NCBI GenBank assembly: GCA_964655005.1
Contig: CAZZKE010000060.1
Coordinates: 1 to 18,867 of the forward strand
DNA length: 18,867 bases
DNA from: CAZZKE01 sp964655005
GTDB taxonomy: Bacteria > Pseudomonadota > Alphaproteobacteria > Rhodospirillales > JABHCV01
Reading direction: 5' to 3'
The notes beneath the pieces were generated by a model that worked only from the letters and a program-made list of their open reading frames with translations, was not told where the DNA came from and searched no databases. A program made the translations under genes and the position numbers. Below are positions 7,917 through 14,446 of this stretch, in pieces; the stretch's first letter is position 1; every line of letters begins with the position of its first letter.

Positions 7917-7961
7917 GCATAATTAACATAAACGCATAATGGTTAACGTATAACTTATGCG
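7917..7961. promoter_or_regulatory. AT-rich repeat cluster in the lipoprotein/phaC divergent region
   Basis: GCATAAT occurs at 7917-7923 and 7934-7940, each followed closely by TTAAC (7923-7927, 7943-7947). CGCATAA (7933-7939) and TTATGCG (7955-7961) form an inverted repeat with a 15-base spacer. The minus strand also reads TTAACCAT (7946-7939), the known CtrA half-site word. The cluster lies between two divergent genes, where operators are expected. No factor can be assigned from sequence alone. Confidence 0.45.
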
Positions 7962-8045
7962 GATAATGGCATGAAGGTATAAGAATCCACACCTTTATTC
8001 ACGGTTTTTTTGCCTCCGTGGGCATAAAAGACAGAGGATCGACCC

Positions 8046-9863
8046 ATGCTCAAACAGTCAAAGAAAAATCCACCGGCGGACCGTGGCGATGCCGACCCCG
8101 AAAAATTGTCGAATTCGATGGCCGAAATCGCCCTGCGCAGCCAGCAACTGATCAATGAATTTATTGCCAAACAAGAATCCGGGGCGGCGCTGGAGGATTT
8201 TCAGTCGGCGTCGCACATCGCCAAGGCGTTCCTGGAGATGACGGCGAAATTGATGCAGAATCCGGCCAAGCTTGTGGAAGCCCAGACCACGCTGTGGAAC
8301 GATTACATGAAATTATGGCAATCGACGGCGAACAGGATGCTGGGTGAAGAAACCGAACCGGTCATCGAACCGGCAGACAATGACCGCCGGTTTCGCGACG
8401 CCGCCTGGAGCGACAATGAAGTATTCGATTTCATCAAGCAATCATACCTGCTGTCGGCCAACTGGCTACAGGATACCGTGCACGGGGTCGAAGGGCTGGA
8501 TGACAAGACCGCCAAGAAGGTCGATTTCTATACCCGCCAGTATGTAGATGCCCTGTCGCCCGGAAATTTCGCCGCAACCAATCCGGAGGTCCTGCGCGCC
8601 ACCATCGAATCGGGTGGCGAAAACCTCATAGAGGGCCTGAAAAATCTACTCGGCGATCTGGAACGCGGCAAGGGCAAACTGAATATTTCGATGACCGACA
8701 ACAGCGCCTTCGCGGTCGGGCGCAACATCGCCACCAGCCCCGGCAAGGTTGTCTACCGCAACGATCTGGTCGAAATGATCCAGTACGCGCCAAGCACCGA
8801 AAAGGTATCGAAAACACCGCTGCTGATTATCACCCCGTGGATCAATAAATTTTACATTCTTGACCTGCGTCCGGAAAATTCCCTGATTAAATGGGCCGTT
8901 GACCGGGGGCACACGGTATTCGTCACATCGTGGGTCAATCCGGATGCGAAACTGGCCGAAAAGACTTTCGAAAACTATATGTTCGAAGGCATCCTGGAAT
9001 TGCTCGACGCCATCAATGACGCCACCGGCGAAGGCCAGGTCAACGCTATCGGCTATTGTATCGGCGGCACTTTGCTGGCCGCCACGCTGGCCTTTATGGC
9101 GGCAAAAAAAGACACCCGCATCAAGTCGGCGACGTTTTTGGCGGCCATGGTCGATTTTACCGAACCCGGCGACCTGGGAATATTCGTAGACCAGGAACAA
9201 CTTGCCGATCTGGACCAGAAGATGAGCGCACGAGGCTATCTGGAAGGCTCGGAAATGGCGAATACGTTCAACATGATGCGCGACAATGACCTTATATGGT
9301 CGTTTGTCATAAACAATTATCTGCTGGGCAAGGAGCCCTTCCCGTTCGATCTGTTGTATTGGAATTCCGATTCGACCCGTATGCCGGCCGCCATACACAG
9401 TTTTTACCTGCGAAACATGTACCTGGATAATAAACTGGCGGAGCCCGGCGGCATTACCCTGGGCGGCGTCGCCATCGACCTGCGGTCGATTGAATTGCCG
9501 ATCTACCTGCTTTCAAGCCGCGACGATCATATCGCACCCTGGAAATCCACCTACGCGGCGACCTCCCTGTATTCGGGGCCGATCCGCTTCGTCCTGGCGG
9601 CGTCCGGTCATATCGCCGGCGTCGTCAACCCACCGGCCATCAAAAAATACTGTTTCTGGACCAACGACAAATTACCCAAGGACCCGGAGGCCTGGCTGGC
9701 CAAGGCCGACCGCCATGAAGGATCGTGGTGGCCTGACTGGGACAGGTGGATCAGGAAATACGCGGGCCGCAAAACCAGCCCGGCCCGCCGGCCCGGCGAC
9801 GGTAAACTAAAAGCGCTGGAAGACGCACCCGGATCGTATGTCAGGGTGCGATCGGTCGATTAA
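8046..9863 (+). CDS. phaC: Class I poly(3-hydroxyalkanoate) synthase
   Basis: Polymerises (R)-3-hydroxyacyl-CoA into PHA storage granules. The 605-residue length fits class I synthases, which act without PhaE or PhaR. The alpha/beta-hydrolase core holds the lipase-like box GYCIGG with nucleophile Cys338, the general acid/base Asp494 in SRDDHIAPW, and His522 in SGHIAGV. The Asp-His spacing of 28 residues equals that of the Cupriavidus enzyme (Asp480/His508). The N-terminal part (about 25-230), with QNPAKLVEAQ and DRRFRDAAW, is the family's N-terminal domain. AGAGGA (8033-8038) sits 7 bases before ATG. It is transcribed divergently from the lipoprotein gene, and its stop codon overlaps that of meaB. 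No phaA, phaB, depolymerase or phasin gene lies nearby. Confidence 0.96.
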   Translation: MLKQSKKNPPADRGDADPEKLSNSMAEIALRSQQLINEFIAKQESGAALEDFQSASHIAKAFLEMTAKLMQNPAKLVEAQTTLWNDYMKLWQSTANRMLGEETEPVIEPADNDRRFRDAAWSDNEVFDFIKQSYLLSANWLQDTVHGVEGLDDKTAKKVDFYTRQYVDALSPGNFAATNPEVLRATIESGGENLIEGLKNLLGDLERGKGKLNISMTDNSAFAVGRNIATSPGKVVYRNDLVEMIQYAPSTEKVSKTPLLIITPWINKFYILDLRPENSLIKWAVDRGHTVFVTSWVNPDAKLAEKTFENYMFEGILELLDAINDATGEGQVNAIGYCIGGTLLAATLAFMAAKKDTRIKSATFLAAMVDFTEPGDLGIFVDQEQLADLDQKMSARGYLEGSEMANTFNMMRDNDLIWSFVINNYLLGKEPFPFDLLYWNSDSTRMPAAIHSFYLRNMYLDNKLAEPGGITLGGVAIDLRSIELPIYLLSSRDDHIAPWKSTYAATSLYSGPIRFVLAASGHIAGVVNPPAIKKYCFWTNDKLPKDPEAWLAKADRHEGSWWPDWDRWIRKYAGRKTSPARRPGDGKLKALEDAPGSYVRVRSVD

Positions 9864-10837
9864 TCAACGCCATCCCTGAAGCCGTCGAGCAACTGCATGG
9901 CGGCGCTGTAAGGAGCCAGGGAGCGGTCACAGGTCTTTTCGATCAGCGCCGCCAGTTTGCCCCGGCGCTGCCGGTACAGGCGGGCCCGCACTTCGTCTTC
10001 GGCGGCTTTCAAAATACGCATCTCGGCGATCCGGCGGCGGCGGGTGGCCATTTCGCCGCTTTCGTTCAAATGCCGCAGATGGCCGTCGATGGCTTCCAGC
10101 AAAACATCGATGCCATCGCCCCGCTCGGCGCTGGTCGGCGTCACCGGCGGCGTCCAGCCCCGTGATCGCCGGTCACCACGCCCCAGGGTCAGCATGGCCT
10201 GTAAATCGGCGACCGTCCTGGCGGCGTCGTCCCGGTCGCATTTCGACACCGCGTGAATGTCGGCGATTTCCAGGACACCGGCCTTGATCGCCTGAATATC
10301 GTCGCCAAGCCCCGGAGCCGAAACGACGACCACGGTATGGGCGGCGCTGACAATATCGACCTCGTCCTGGCCGACCCCGACGGTTTCGATCAGCACCACA
10401 TCGAAGCCGGCGGCATCCAGCACATCGACCGTATCCAGCGCCGGGCGGGCCAGGCCGCCCAGCGCCCCGCCGGTAGCCATGGAGCGGATGAAGACTCCGT
10501 CATCGCCGCTAAGGTCATTCATGCGGACCCGGTCGCCCAGTATCGAGCCGCCGGAAAACGGGCTTGACGGGTCGACGGCGACGATCCCGACGGTGCGGCC
10601 GCTTTTCCTGATTTCCAGGGTCAGCGAGCGCACCAGGGTTGATTTACCGCTGCCCGGAACGCCGGTTATTCCGACCACATGGGCGTTGCCGGCCAGGCGA
10701 AAAATCTCACCCAGAACAAGGCGGTCGACCGGGCTTGCGGTCTCGGCGCGAGACATCATCCTGGCGATGGCGCGGGGCTGGCGGCGGCGCACCTGGGCGA
10801 TCAACTGCTCATCGGCGGCGGTTGGTTTTGTGTTCAC
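9860..10837 (-). CDS. meaB: MeaB/ArgK-type G3E GTPase, methylmalonyl-CoA mutase chaperone
   Basis: MeaB gates B12 loading and protects methylmalonyl-CoA mutase from inactivation, serving propionyl-CoA and related acyl-CoA pathways. From GTG at 10837 the protein has 325 residues, matching the family. Motifs are the P-loop GVPGSGKST (59-67), the DPSSPFSGGSILGDRVRM block (89-106), switch II ETVGVGQ (151-157) and a G4 box SKCD (198-201). The usual G4 is NKxD, so Asn is replaced by Ser. The start forms a GTGA overlap with the stop of the upstream carbonic-anhydrase-like gene; an upstream in-frame ATG (10969) would be coded inside that gene. The mutase genes are not in the window. The 3' end overlaps the phaC stop. 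Confidence 0.93.
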   Translation of the reverse strand: MNTKPTAADEQLIAQVRRRQPRAIARMMSRAETASPVDRLVLGEIFRLAGNAHVVGITGVPGSGKSTLVRSLTLEIRKSGRTVGIVAVDPSSPFSGGSILGDRVRMNDLSGDDGVFIRSMATGGALGGLARPALDTVDVLDAAGFDVVLIETVGVGQDEVDIVSAAHTVVVVSAPGLGDDIQAIKAGVLEIADIHAVSKCDRDDAARTVADLQAMLTLGRGDRRSRGWTPPVTPTSAERGDGIDVLLEAIDGHLRHLNESGEMATRRRRIAEMRILKAAEDEVRARLYRQRRGKLAALIEKTCDRSLAPYSAAMQLLDGFRDGVD

Positions 10838-11364
10838 GCGCCCCCCGAATTGGCCAATTGAAGACGATAGCTCTCGGCCAGCCTGACGTAATGGGGACCG
10901 GTTTGCGCCATCAATTCCAGATCGCTGTCGGAAAGTTGACGCACCATGACGGCCGGTATTCCGGCCCATAACTGCCCGCTTTTAACGATTTTACCGGGTG
11001 GCACCAGGGACCCGGCGGCGACCATGGCGCCGCGTTCGACCACGGCCAGATCCATCACGGTCGCCTTCATGCCGACGAAACAGCCGTCTTCCAGGGTGCA
11101 GGCATGGATCAGCGCCATATGGCCGATGGTGACGTCGTCGCCGATGTAACAGCCCTGGGTATTCGCCGTCACATGGACCACGGTCCCATCCTGAATATTG
11201 CTTCGGCGGCCAACCCGGATGTCGTTAACGTCCCCGCGCAGCACGCATTGAAACCAGATACTGCTTTCCGGGCCAATTTCGACATCGCCGATCAGGGTCG
11301 CCCCCGGCGCGATGAAAGCGTCATCGGCGACACTTGGTTCAATCTTCCCGTAGGGTAGAAACAT
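10834..11364 (-). CDS. Gamma-carbonic-anhydrase family protein (YrdA/PaaY-like)
   Basis: A left-handed beta-helix hexapeptide-repeat protein of 176 residues, expected to be a trimer with metal at subunit interfaces. The three His ligands of the gamma class are present: His64 (TVVHV), His82 and His87 (IGHMALIHA). RGDVNDIRVG (43-52), SNIQDGTV (55-62) and GIPAVMVR (135-142) are family marks. Many members lack measured carbonic anhydrase activity, and some are CoA thioesterases, so the reaction is open. ATG at 11364 is chosen because AAGGA lies 9 bases upstream; an in-frame start at 11463 lies inside the preceding gene and adds an unlike N-terminus. It overlaps meaB by four bases and is presumably translated with it. 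Confidence 0.9.
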   Translation of the reverse strand: MFLPYGKIEPSVADDAFIAPGATLIGDVEIGPESSIWFQCVLRGDVNDIRVGRRSNIQDGTVVHVTANTQGCYIGDDVTIGHMALIHACTLEDGCFVGMKATVMDLAVVERGAMVAAGSLVPPGKIVKSGQLWAGIPAVMVRQLSDSDLELMAQTGPHYVRLAESYRLQLANSGGA

Positions 11365-11373
11365 TGTCTGATT

Positions 11374-11378
11374 TCCTT
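11374..11378 (-). promoter_or_regulatory. Ribosome binding site fixing the start of the gamma-carbonic-anhydrase gene
   Basis: AAGGA on the minus strand lies 9 bases before ATG at 11364, inside the 26-base spacer after the hydrolase stop. It supports the short form of the protein over the longer reading frame that begins inside the hydrolase gene. Confidence 0.6.
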
Positions 11379-11390
11379 CGTATCCACGAT

Positions 11391-12092
11391 CTATATCTGT
11401 AGCCAGTACCGTAACGCGGCGCTGACGGAGCGGGGCCGTTCCAGCGGCGCCAAGTGTCCGCAATCCTCAATGACAACCAATGCCGCGCCGGGCGCCGCCG
11501 CCGCCATCGCCCGGTGCTGATCCAGGGTCGTCAGCAGATCCTGACGACCACACATAATCAGTATCGGGCAGGTAATCCGGGTCAGATCGTCCAGGCCGTT
11601 TTTTCTATTCAGATTGGCGTTTTGCTGCCTGACAAACGCCGTCTTGCCGATTTCTTCGGCCATGCCCATGATACGGTCGGTCAGCGCCGTATCGTCCAGC
11701 CGGTCACGATGAACAAGCAAAGGCAGCAAACGGGAAGTCACGCCTTTGAAGGCGCCGTGATTAACCTGCTCGATAAAACCGATGCGGCGCTCCCGCTGTT
11801 CCGGGGAATCGGCGTCGGCAGAGGTGTCGATCAGGGCCAGCCGTTCGACCCGTTCCGGCGCCTGACGCATAATTTCCTGGGCCACGTACCCGCCCATCGA
11901 CAACCCGGCCAGCGAGAATGTCCCGGGCGCTTCGGCCAGCACCCGGGCGGCCATCGCCGCGATGCTGTCATCCCGGGTCAGGTCGGCGACCGACATGTCC
12001 GCCAAATCGCCCAGGGTTTCAAGTTGATGGGTCCATAGCGTCCGGTCCAGCAACAGTCCCGGCAATAATATCAGGTTAGTCTTTGCGTTCAT
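11391..12092 (-). CDS. Alpha/beta-fold hydrolase
   Basis: A 233-residue single-domain alpha/beta hydrolase. The nucleophile elbow is GLSMGG with Ser65; the likely acid is Asp185 in CGRQD and the base is His213 in CGHLAPLE, followed by the usual C-terminal helix (RSVSAALRYWL). The N-terminal LLPGLLLDRTLW supplies the oxyanion-hole region (9-20). No signal peptide or membrane segment is seen, so it is probably cytosolic. The substrate cannot be told from sequence; the family includes esterases, lactonases and C-C hydrolases. It lies between the methyltransferase gene (36-base spacer) and the gamma-carbonic-anhydrase gene (26-base spacer) on the same strand, so operon membership is likely. The purine-rich stretch before ATG is very close, so the start is less certain. 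Confidence 0.85.
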   Translation of the reverse strand: MNAKTNLILLPGLLLDRTLWTHQLETLGDLADMSVADLTRDDSIAAMAARVLAEAPGTFSLAGLSMGGYVAQEIMRQAPERVERLALIDTSADADSPEQRERRIGFIEQVNHGAFKGVTSRLLPLLVHRDRLDDTALTDRIMGMAEEIGKTAFVRQQNANLNRKNGLDDLTRITCPILIMCGRQDLLTTLDQHRAMAAAAPGAALVVIEDCGHLAPLERPRSVSAALRYWLQI

Positions 12093-12128
12093 GATCCTGT
12101 GTATCTACCATTCCAATCAGCTATCCGG

Positions 12129-12881
12129 TTACTTCAAATTCCATATGTGTAATCTGGTGCGGCGGCGATCATCTAGTTCAATTATATTATCCGCAGCCTG
12201 CCCCGGAACGTCGAACGAATTACTTATGAACAACGAGCCCTGCCGCATTTCAGCCATAACCTTATCGTAAAGGTCGGGCATCGGACGGGGCGACAAAAAA
12301 GCGTAGACCACGTCAAAGGAAGCCAGAGACTGCTTCCATATGTCGCCATATACCATTGTCGCATTGTGGCGCCCCGTGATTATTTTCCGCAGCCACGAAA
12401 CGGCGTATGGCGCGGGCGCCGATTCTACCGATACGAATTCGCAATCGGGCCGACGGGCGGCGAGATAAAGCGCCGTTCCACCCAGTCCGCCGCCAAGATC
12501 GACAAACCTGAGCGCCGGTTTGTCCGGCAATAATCCGGCCAGTGCCGACCTGGTGGTCTTGTTGCTTAAATACAACGGCACGCCGCCACGAAAGCTGTTC
12601 CAGAACACCGCCAGCGTCAGCCCGAACATAACAAGCCACAAATAAGCCGGAAGCCCCAGCTTCATTCCCCCGACAACGGCAAAAGGAAAGCCCAACTGAA
12701 CCACCGCCCACCATCCGCCCAGCCCGAAACGCCAACCGGCAGCGGCGGCCATCGCCCCCACTGCCGCCAGCCATGCCATGATCGGAAAATATAATCCGAA
12801 TTTTCCAGACAGCGGCGCCAGCAATAAAAATACGATCCCGGCCGCCAGGCCCTGGCAAAGGATTAATTTAAGGACGGTCAA
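12129..12881 (-). CDS. Membrane-anchored class I SAM-dependent methyltransferase, FAM173/ATPSCKMT-like layout
   Basis: The protein has 250 residues. Residues 1-96 are strongly hydrophobic, with probably three or four membrane helices (about 5-23, 30-49, 57-72, 77-95). A short VPLYLSNK motif (101-108) follows, then a Rossmann methyltransferase domain: motif I VDLGGGLGG (127-135), acidic Glu153 after strand 2, GDIW (179-182) and FDVVYAFLSPRPMP (189-202). A membrane part, a VPxxxS/T pre-motif, motif I, D-[IL]-W-K and a hydrophobic post-II strand resemble FAM173 protein-lysine methyltransferases; this is my inference by eye. The start is TTG, overlapping the flavin reductase stop (TTGA), which implies coupled translation. 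The target is unknown. Confidence 0.75.
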   Translation of the reverse strand: MTVLKLILCQGLAAGIVFLLLAPLSGKFGLYFPIMAWLAAVGAMAAAAGWRFGLGGWWAVVQLGFPFAVVGGMKLGLPAYLWLVMFGLTLAVFWNSFRGGVPLYLSNKTTRSALAGLLPDKPALRFVDLGGGLGGTALYLAARRPDCEFVSVESAPAPYAVSWLRKIITGRHNATMVYGDIWKQSLASFDVVYAFLSPRPMPDLYDKVMAEMRQGSLFISNSFDVPGQAADNIIELDDRRRTRLHIWNLK

Positions 12882-13357
12882 TTGCCCAGCCTGGCATATT
12901 TTCCCTGGAAATAAAGCAGCGGGCGACCATCCCCGGAAACAGCCAGCTTTTCCACCCGGCCAATAATAATTTTATGGTCGCCACCATCGTGGATGGCCTC
13001 TTTGCGGCATTCAAGGTTGGCCAGACAGCCCTTCAGAATGGGACAGCCCAGTTCCCAGATGTCGTATTCAATATCCTTGAATTTGTTATCCACCGAAGTC
13101 GCGAAATTGTTCGACAGGGCCTGCTGATCCTGCGACAGCACATTCAGGGCAAACGCACTGGTGTCGGCAAAGGCCCGGTAACTGGGCGTCGCAACATCAA
13201 TGCAGAACAGGACAAGGGGCGGTTCGAGCGATACCGAAGCAAGAGAATTCACGGTCAATCCAATGGCGCTTCCGTCGCCACCGATGCCGGTCACCACGGT
13301 TACCCCCGTCGCAAACCTGCCCAGGGCATTGCGGAAACTTTCGGCATCGACATTCAT
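12878..13357 (-). CDS. Flavin reductase domain protein (HpaC-like)
   Basis: A FMN-binding split-barrel flavin reductase of about 160 residues. Such proteins use NAD(P)H to reduce free flavin, often for a partner monooxygenase. Family features are the opening FRNALGRFATGVTVVT, the flavin-contact stretch TVNSLASVSLEPPLVLFCI, the SYRAFADTSAFALNVL region and a late GDHKIIIGRVE strand. I take ATG at 13357 as the start; a GTG at 13366, three codons upstream, is equally possible since neither has a clear ribosome binding site. No monooxygenase gene lies nearby, so the partner is unknown. It heads the five-gene minus-strand run and is divergent from motA. Confidence 0.88.
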   Translation of the reverse strand: MNVDAESFRNALGRFATGVTVVTGIGGDGSAIGLTVNSLASVSLEPPLVLFCIDVATPSYRAFADTSAFALNVLSQDQQALSNNFATSVDNKFKDIEYDIWELGCPILKGCLANLECRKEAIHDGGDHKIIIGRVEKLAVSGDGRPLLYFQGKYARLGN

Positions 13358-13406
13358 GGCCACCACACTCGCATGAAAAATATTGAATTCATTTTATTTT
13401 GCTCTG

Positions 13407-13426
13407 TTAATCGGTTATCCGATAAA
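13407..13426. promoter_or_regulatory. Inverted repeat in the flavin reductase/motA divergent region
   Basis: TTAATCGG-TTAT-CCGATAAA is an inverted repeat: the 5-bp core ATCGG/CCGAT (13410-13414/13419-13423) with two further pairs outside one mismatch. It lies about 50 bases before the flavin reductase start, where an operator for the minus-strand genes would sit. No regulator gene is visible. Confidence 0.4.
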
Positions 13427-13474
13427 GTGTCCTGAAGATATGCAAACAGGCAACGAATATTCCAAGAGAAGTTT

Positions 13475-13509
13475 TTGTTAACCAAGGACTGGCAAACTAT
13501 AACCTTGGT
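13475..13509 (+). promoter_or_regulatory. motA promoter candidate with embedded inverted repeat
   Basis: TTGTTA (13475-13480) and TATAAC (13498-13503) are spaced by 17 bases. An exact 7-base inverted repeat, ACCAAGG (13481-13487) and CCTTGGT (13503-13509), brackets the spacer and touches the -10 box, so a protein bound there would block polymerase. TTAACCAA (13478-13485) also resembles the CtrA half-site TTAACCAT. Initiation near 13510 gives a leader of about 67 bases before ATG at 13577, with GAGGGG (13562-13567) as ribosome binding site. Confidence 0.5.
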
Positions 13510-13576
13510 ACGCTAAAGGCGAGGACATCCGTGCACCGTGGAAAAACAAAAAATGGCCTCTGAGGGGATTTCATAA

Positions 13577-14437
13577 ATGTTCGCCATTATCGGCTATGTG
13601 GTAGTTTCCGCTAGCGTGATCGGCGGTTATGTAGCCGCCGGCGGGCATTTGGCTACGCTATGGCAGCCGCTTGAATTCCTGATTATTTTTGGCGGTGCCA
13701 TCGGCGCATTCGTGGCCGGCAACGGGCCGTTGCTGGGGCGTTGCGTGGCGGCGCTGGGTACCTTCATCAAGGGGCCGTCAAGAAAACCGGAAGATTATAT
13801 GGAGCTTCTAGGAGTCCTGTATTCCATTTTCAAGCTGGCCAAGAGCAAGGGCGATCTGGCGCTGGAAACCCACGTCGAAAACCCGGAAGACAGTTCGCTG
13901 TTTCAAAATTTCCCGATCTTCAGCGGCGACCATCATTCGGTTGAATTCCTCTGTGACTATCTGCGCATGCTGACCCTGGGCACCAGCAATGCCCACGAGG
14001 TGGCGGAAATTATCGATACCGAGCTGGAATTGCATCACGGCGAAGACCACCAGACCGCCGCCGCCCTGCAAGGCATGGCCGACGCCACCCCGGCGCTGGG
14101 CATCGTGGCCGCCGTTCTCGGCGTTATCCACACCATGGGATCGATCACCGAACCGCCGGAAATTCTGGGCGAGTTGATCGGCGCCGCCCTGGTCGGCACC
14201 TTCAGCGGCATCCTGATTGCCTATGGCTTCCTGGCCCCCATCGCCCAGTCGGTGACGCTTAGTTTCGCCGCAGACGCCCAGTACTTCAACTGTATCAGGG
14301 CCGGTTTGCTGGCCCATATGCAAGGCTATGCGCCGCAGGTTTCAATCGAATTCGCGCGCAAGAACCTGCACGGCAAATACCGGCCATCCTTCGCCGAGGT
14401 CGAAGAAATGATTAACGAGTTGCCCAGCGTGGCATAA
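13577..14437 (+). CDS. motA: Flagellar motor stator protein MotA
   Basis: Forms the MotA5-MotB2 ion channel that drives flagellar rotation. The 286-residue protein has two N-terminal membrane helices (about 2-20 and 32-50), a large cytoplasmic loop carrying the rotor contacts (SKGDLALETHVENPE, about 89-103), then two helices. The first of these opens with ATPALGIVAAVLGV, containing the conserved Pro equivalent to E. coli Pro173. A cytoplasmic C-terminal tail follows (KYRPSFAEVEEMINEL). GAGGGG sits 9 bases before ATG. motB follows after 9 bases. No other flagellar gene lies in the window, a common arrangement for alphaproteobacterial motAB. Confidence 0.96.
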   Translation: MFAIIGYVVVSASVIGGYVAAGGHLATLWQPLEFLIIFGGAIGAFVAGNGPLLGRCVAALGTFIKGPSRKPEDYMELLGVLYSIFKLAKSKGDLALETHVENPEDSSLFQNFPIFSGDHHSVEFLCDYLRMLTLGTSNAHEVAEIIDTELELHHGEDHQTAAALQGMADATPALGIVAAVLGVIHTMGSITEPPEILGELIGAALVGTFSGILIAYGFLAPIAQSVTLSFAADAQYFNCIRAGLLAHMQGYAPQVSIEFARKNLHGKYRPSFAEVEEMINELPSVA

Positions 14438-14446
14438 GGCGATCAT

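Noticed and set aside
8646..9398. Long minus-strand frame opposite phaC
   Set aside because: It is antisense to the catalytic core of phaC, with no recognisable domain.
13490..13508. Possible sigma-54 promoter (TGGC...TTGG) upstream of motA
   Set aside because: The spacing between the GG and the TTGG element is about four bases too long for sigma-54, while a sigma-70-like pair fits well.
13514..13540. Possible sigma-28 promoter (TAAA-N15) upstream of motA
   Set aside because: The -10 part (GCACCGTG) matches GCCGATAA poorly.
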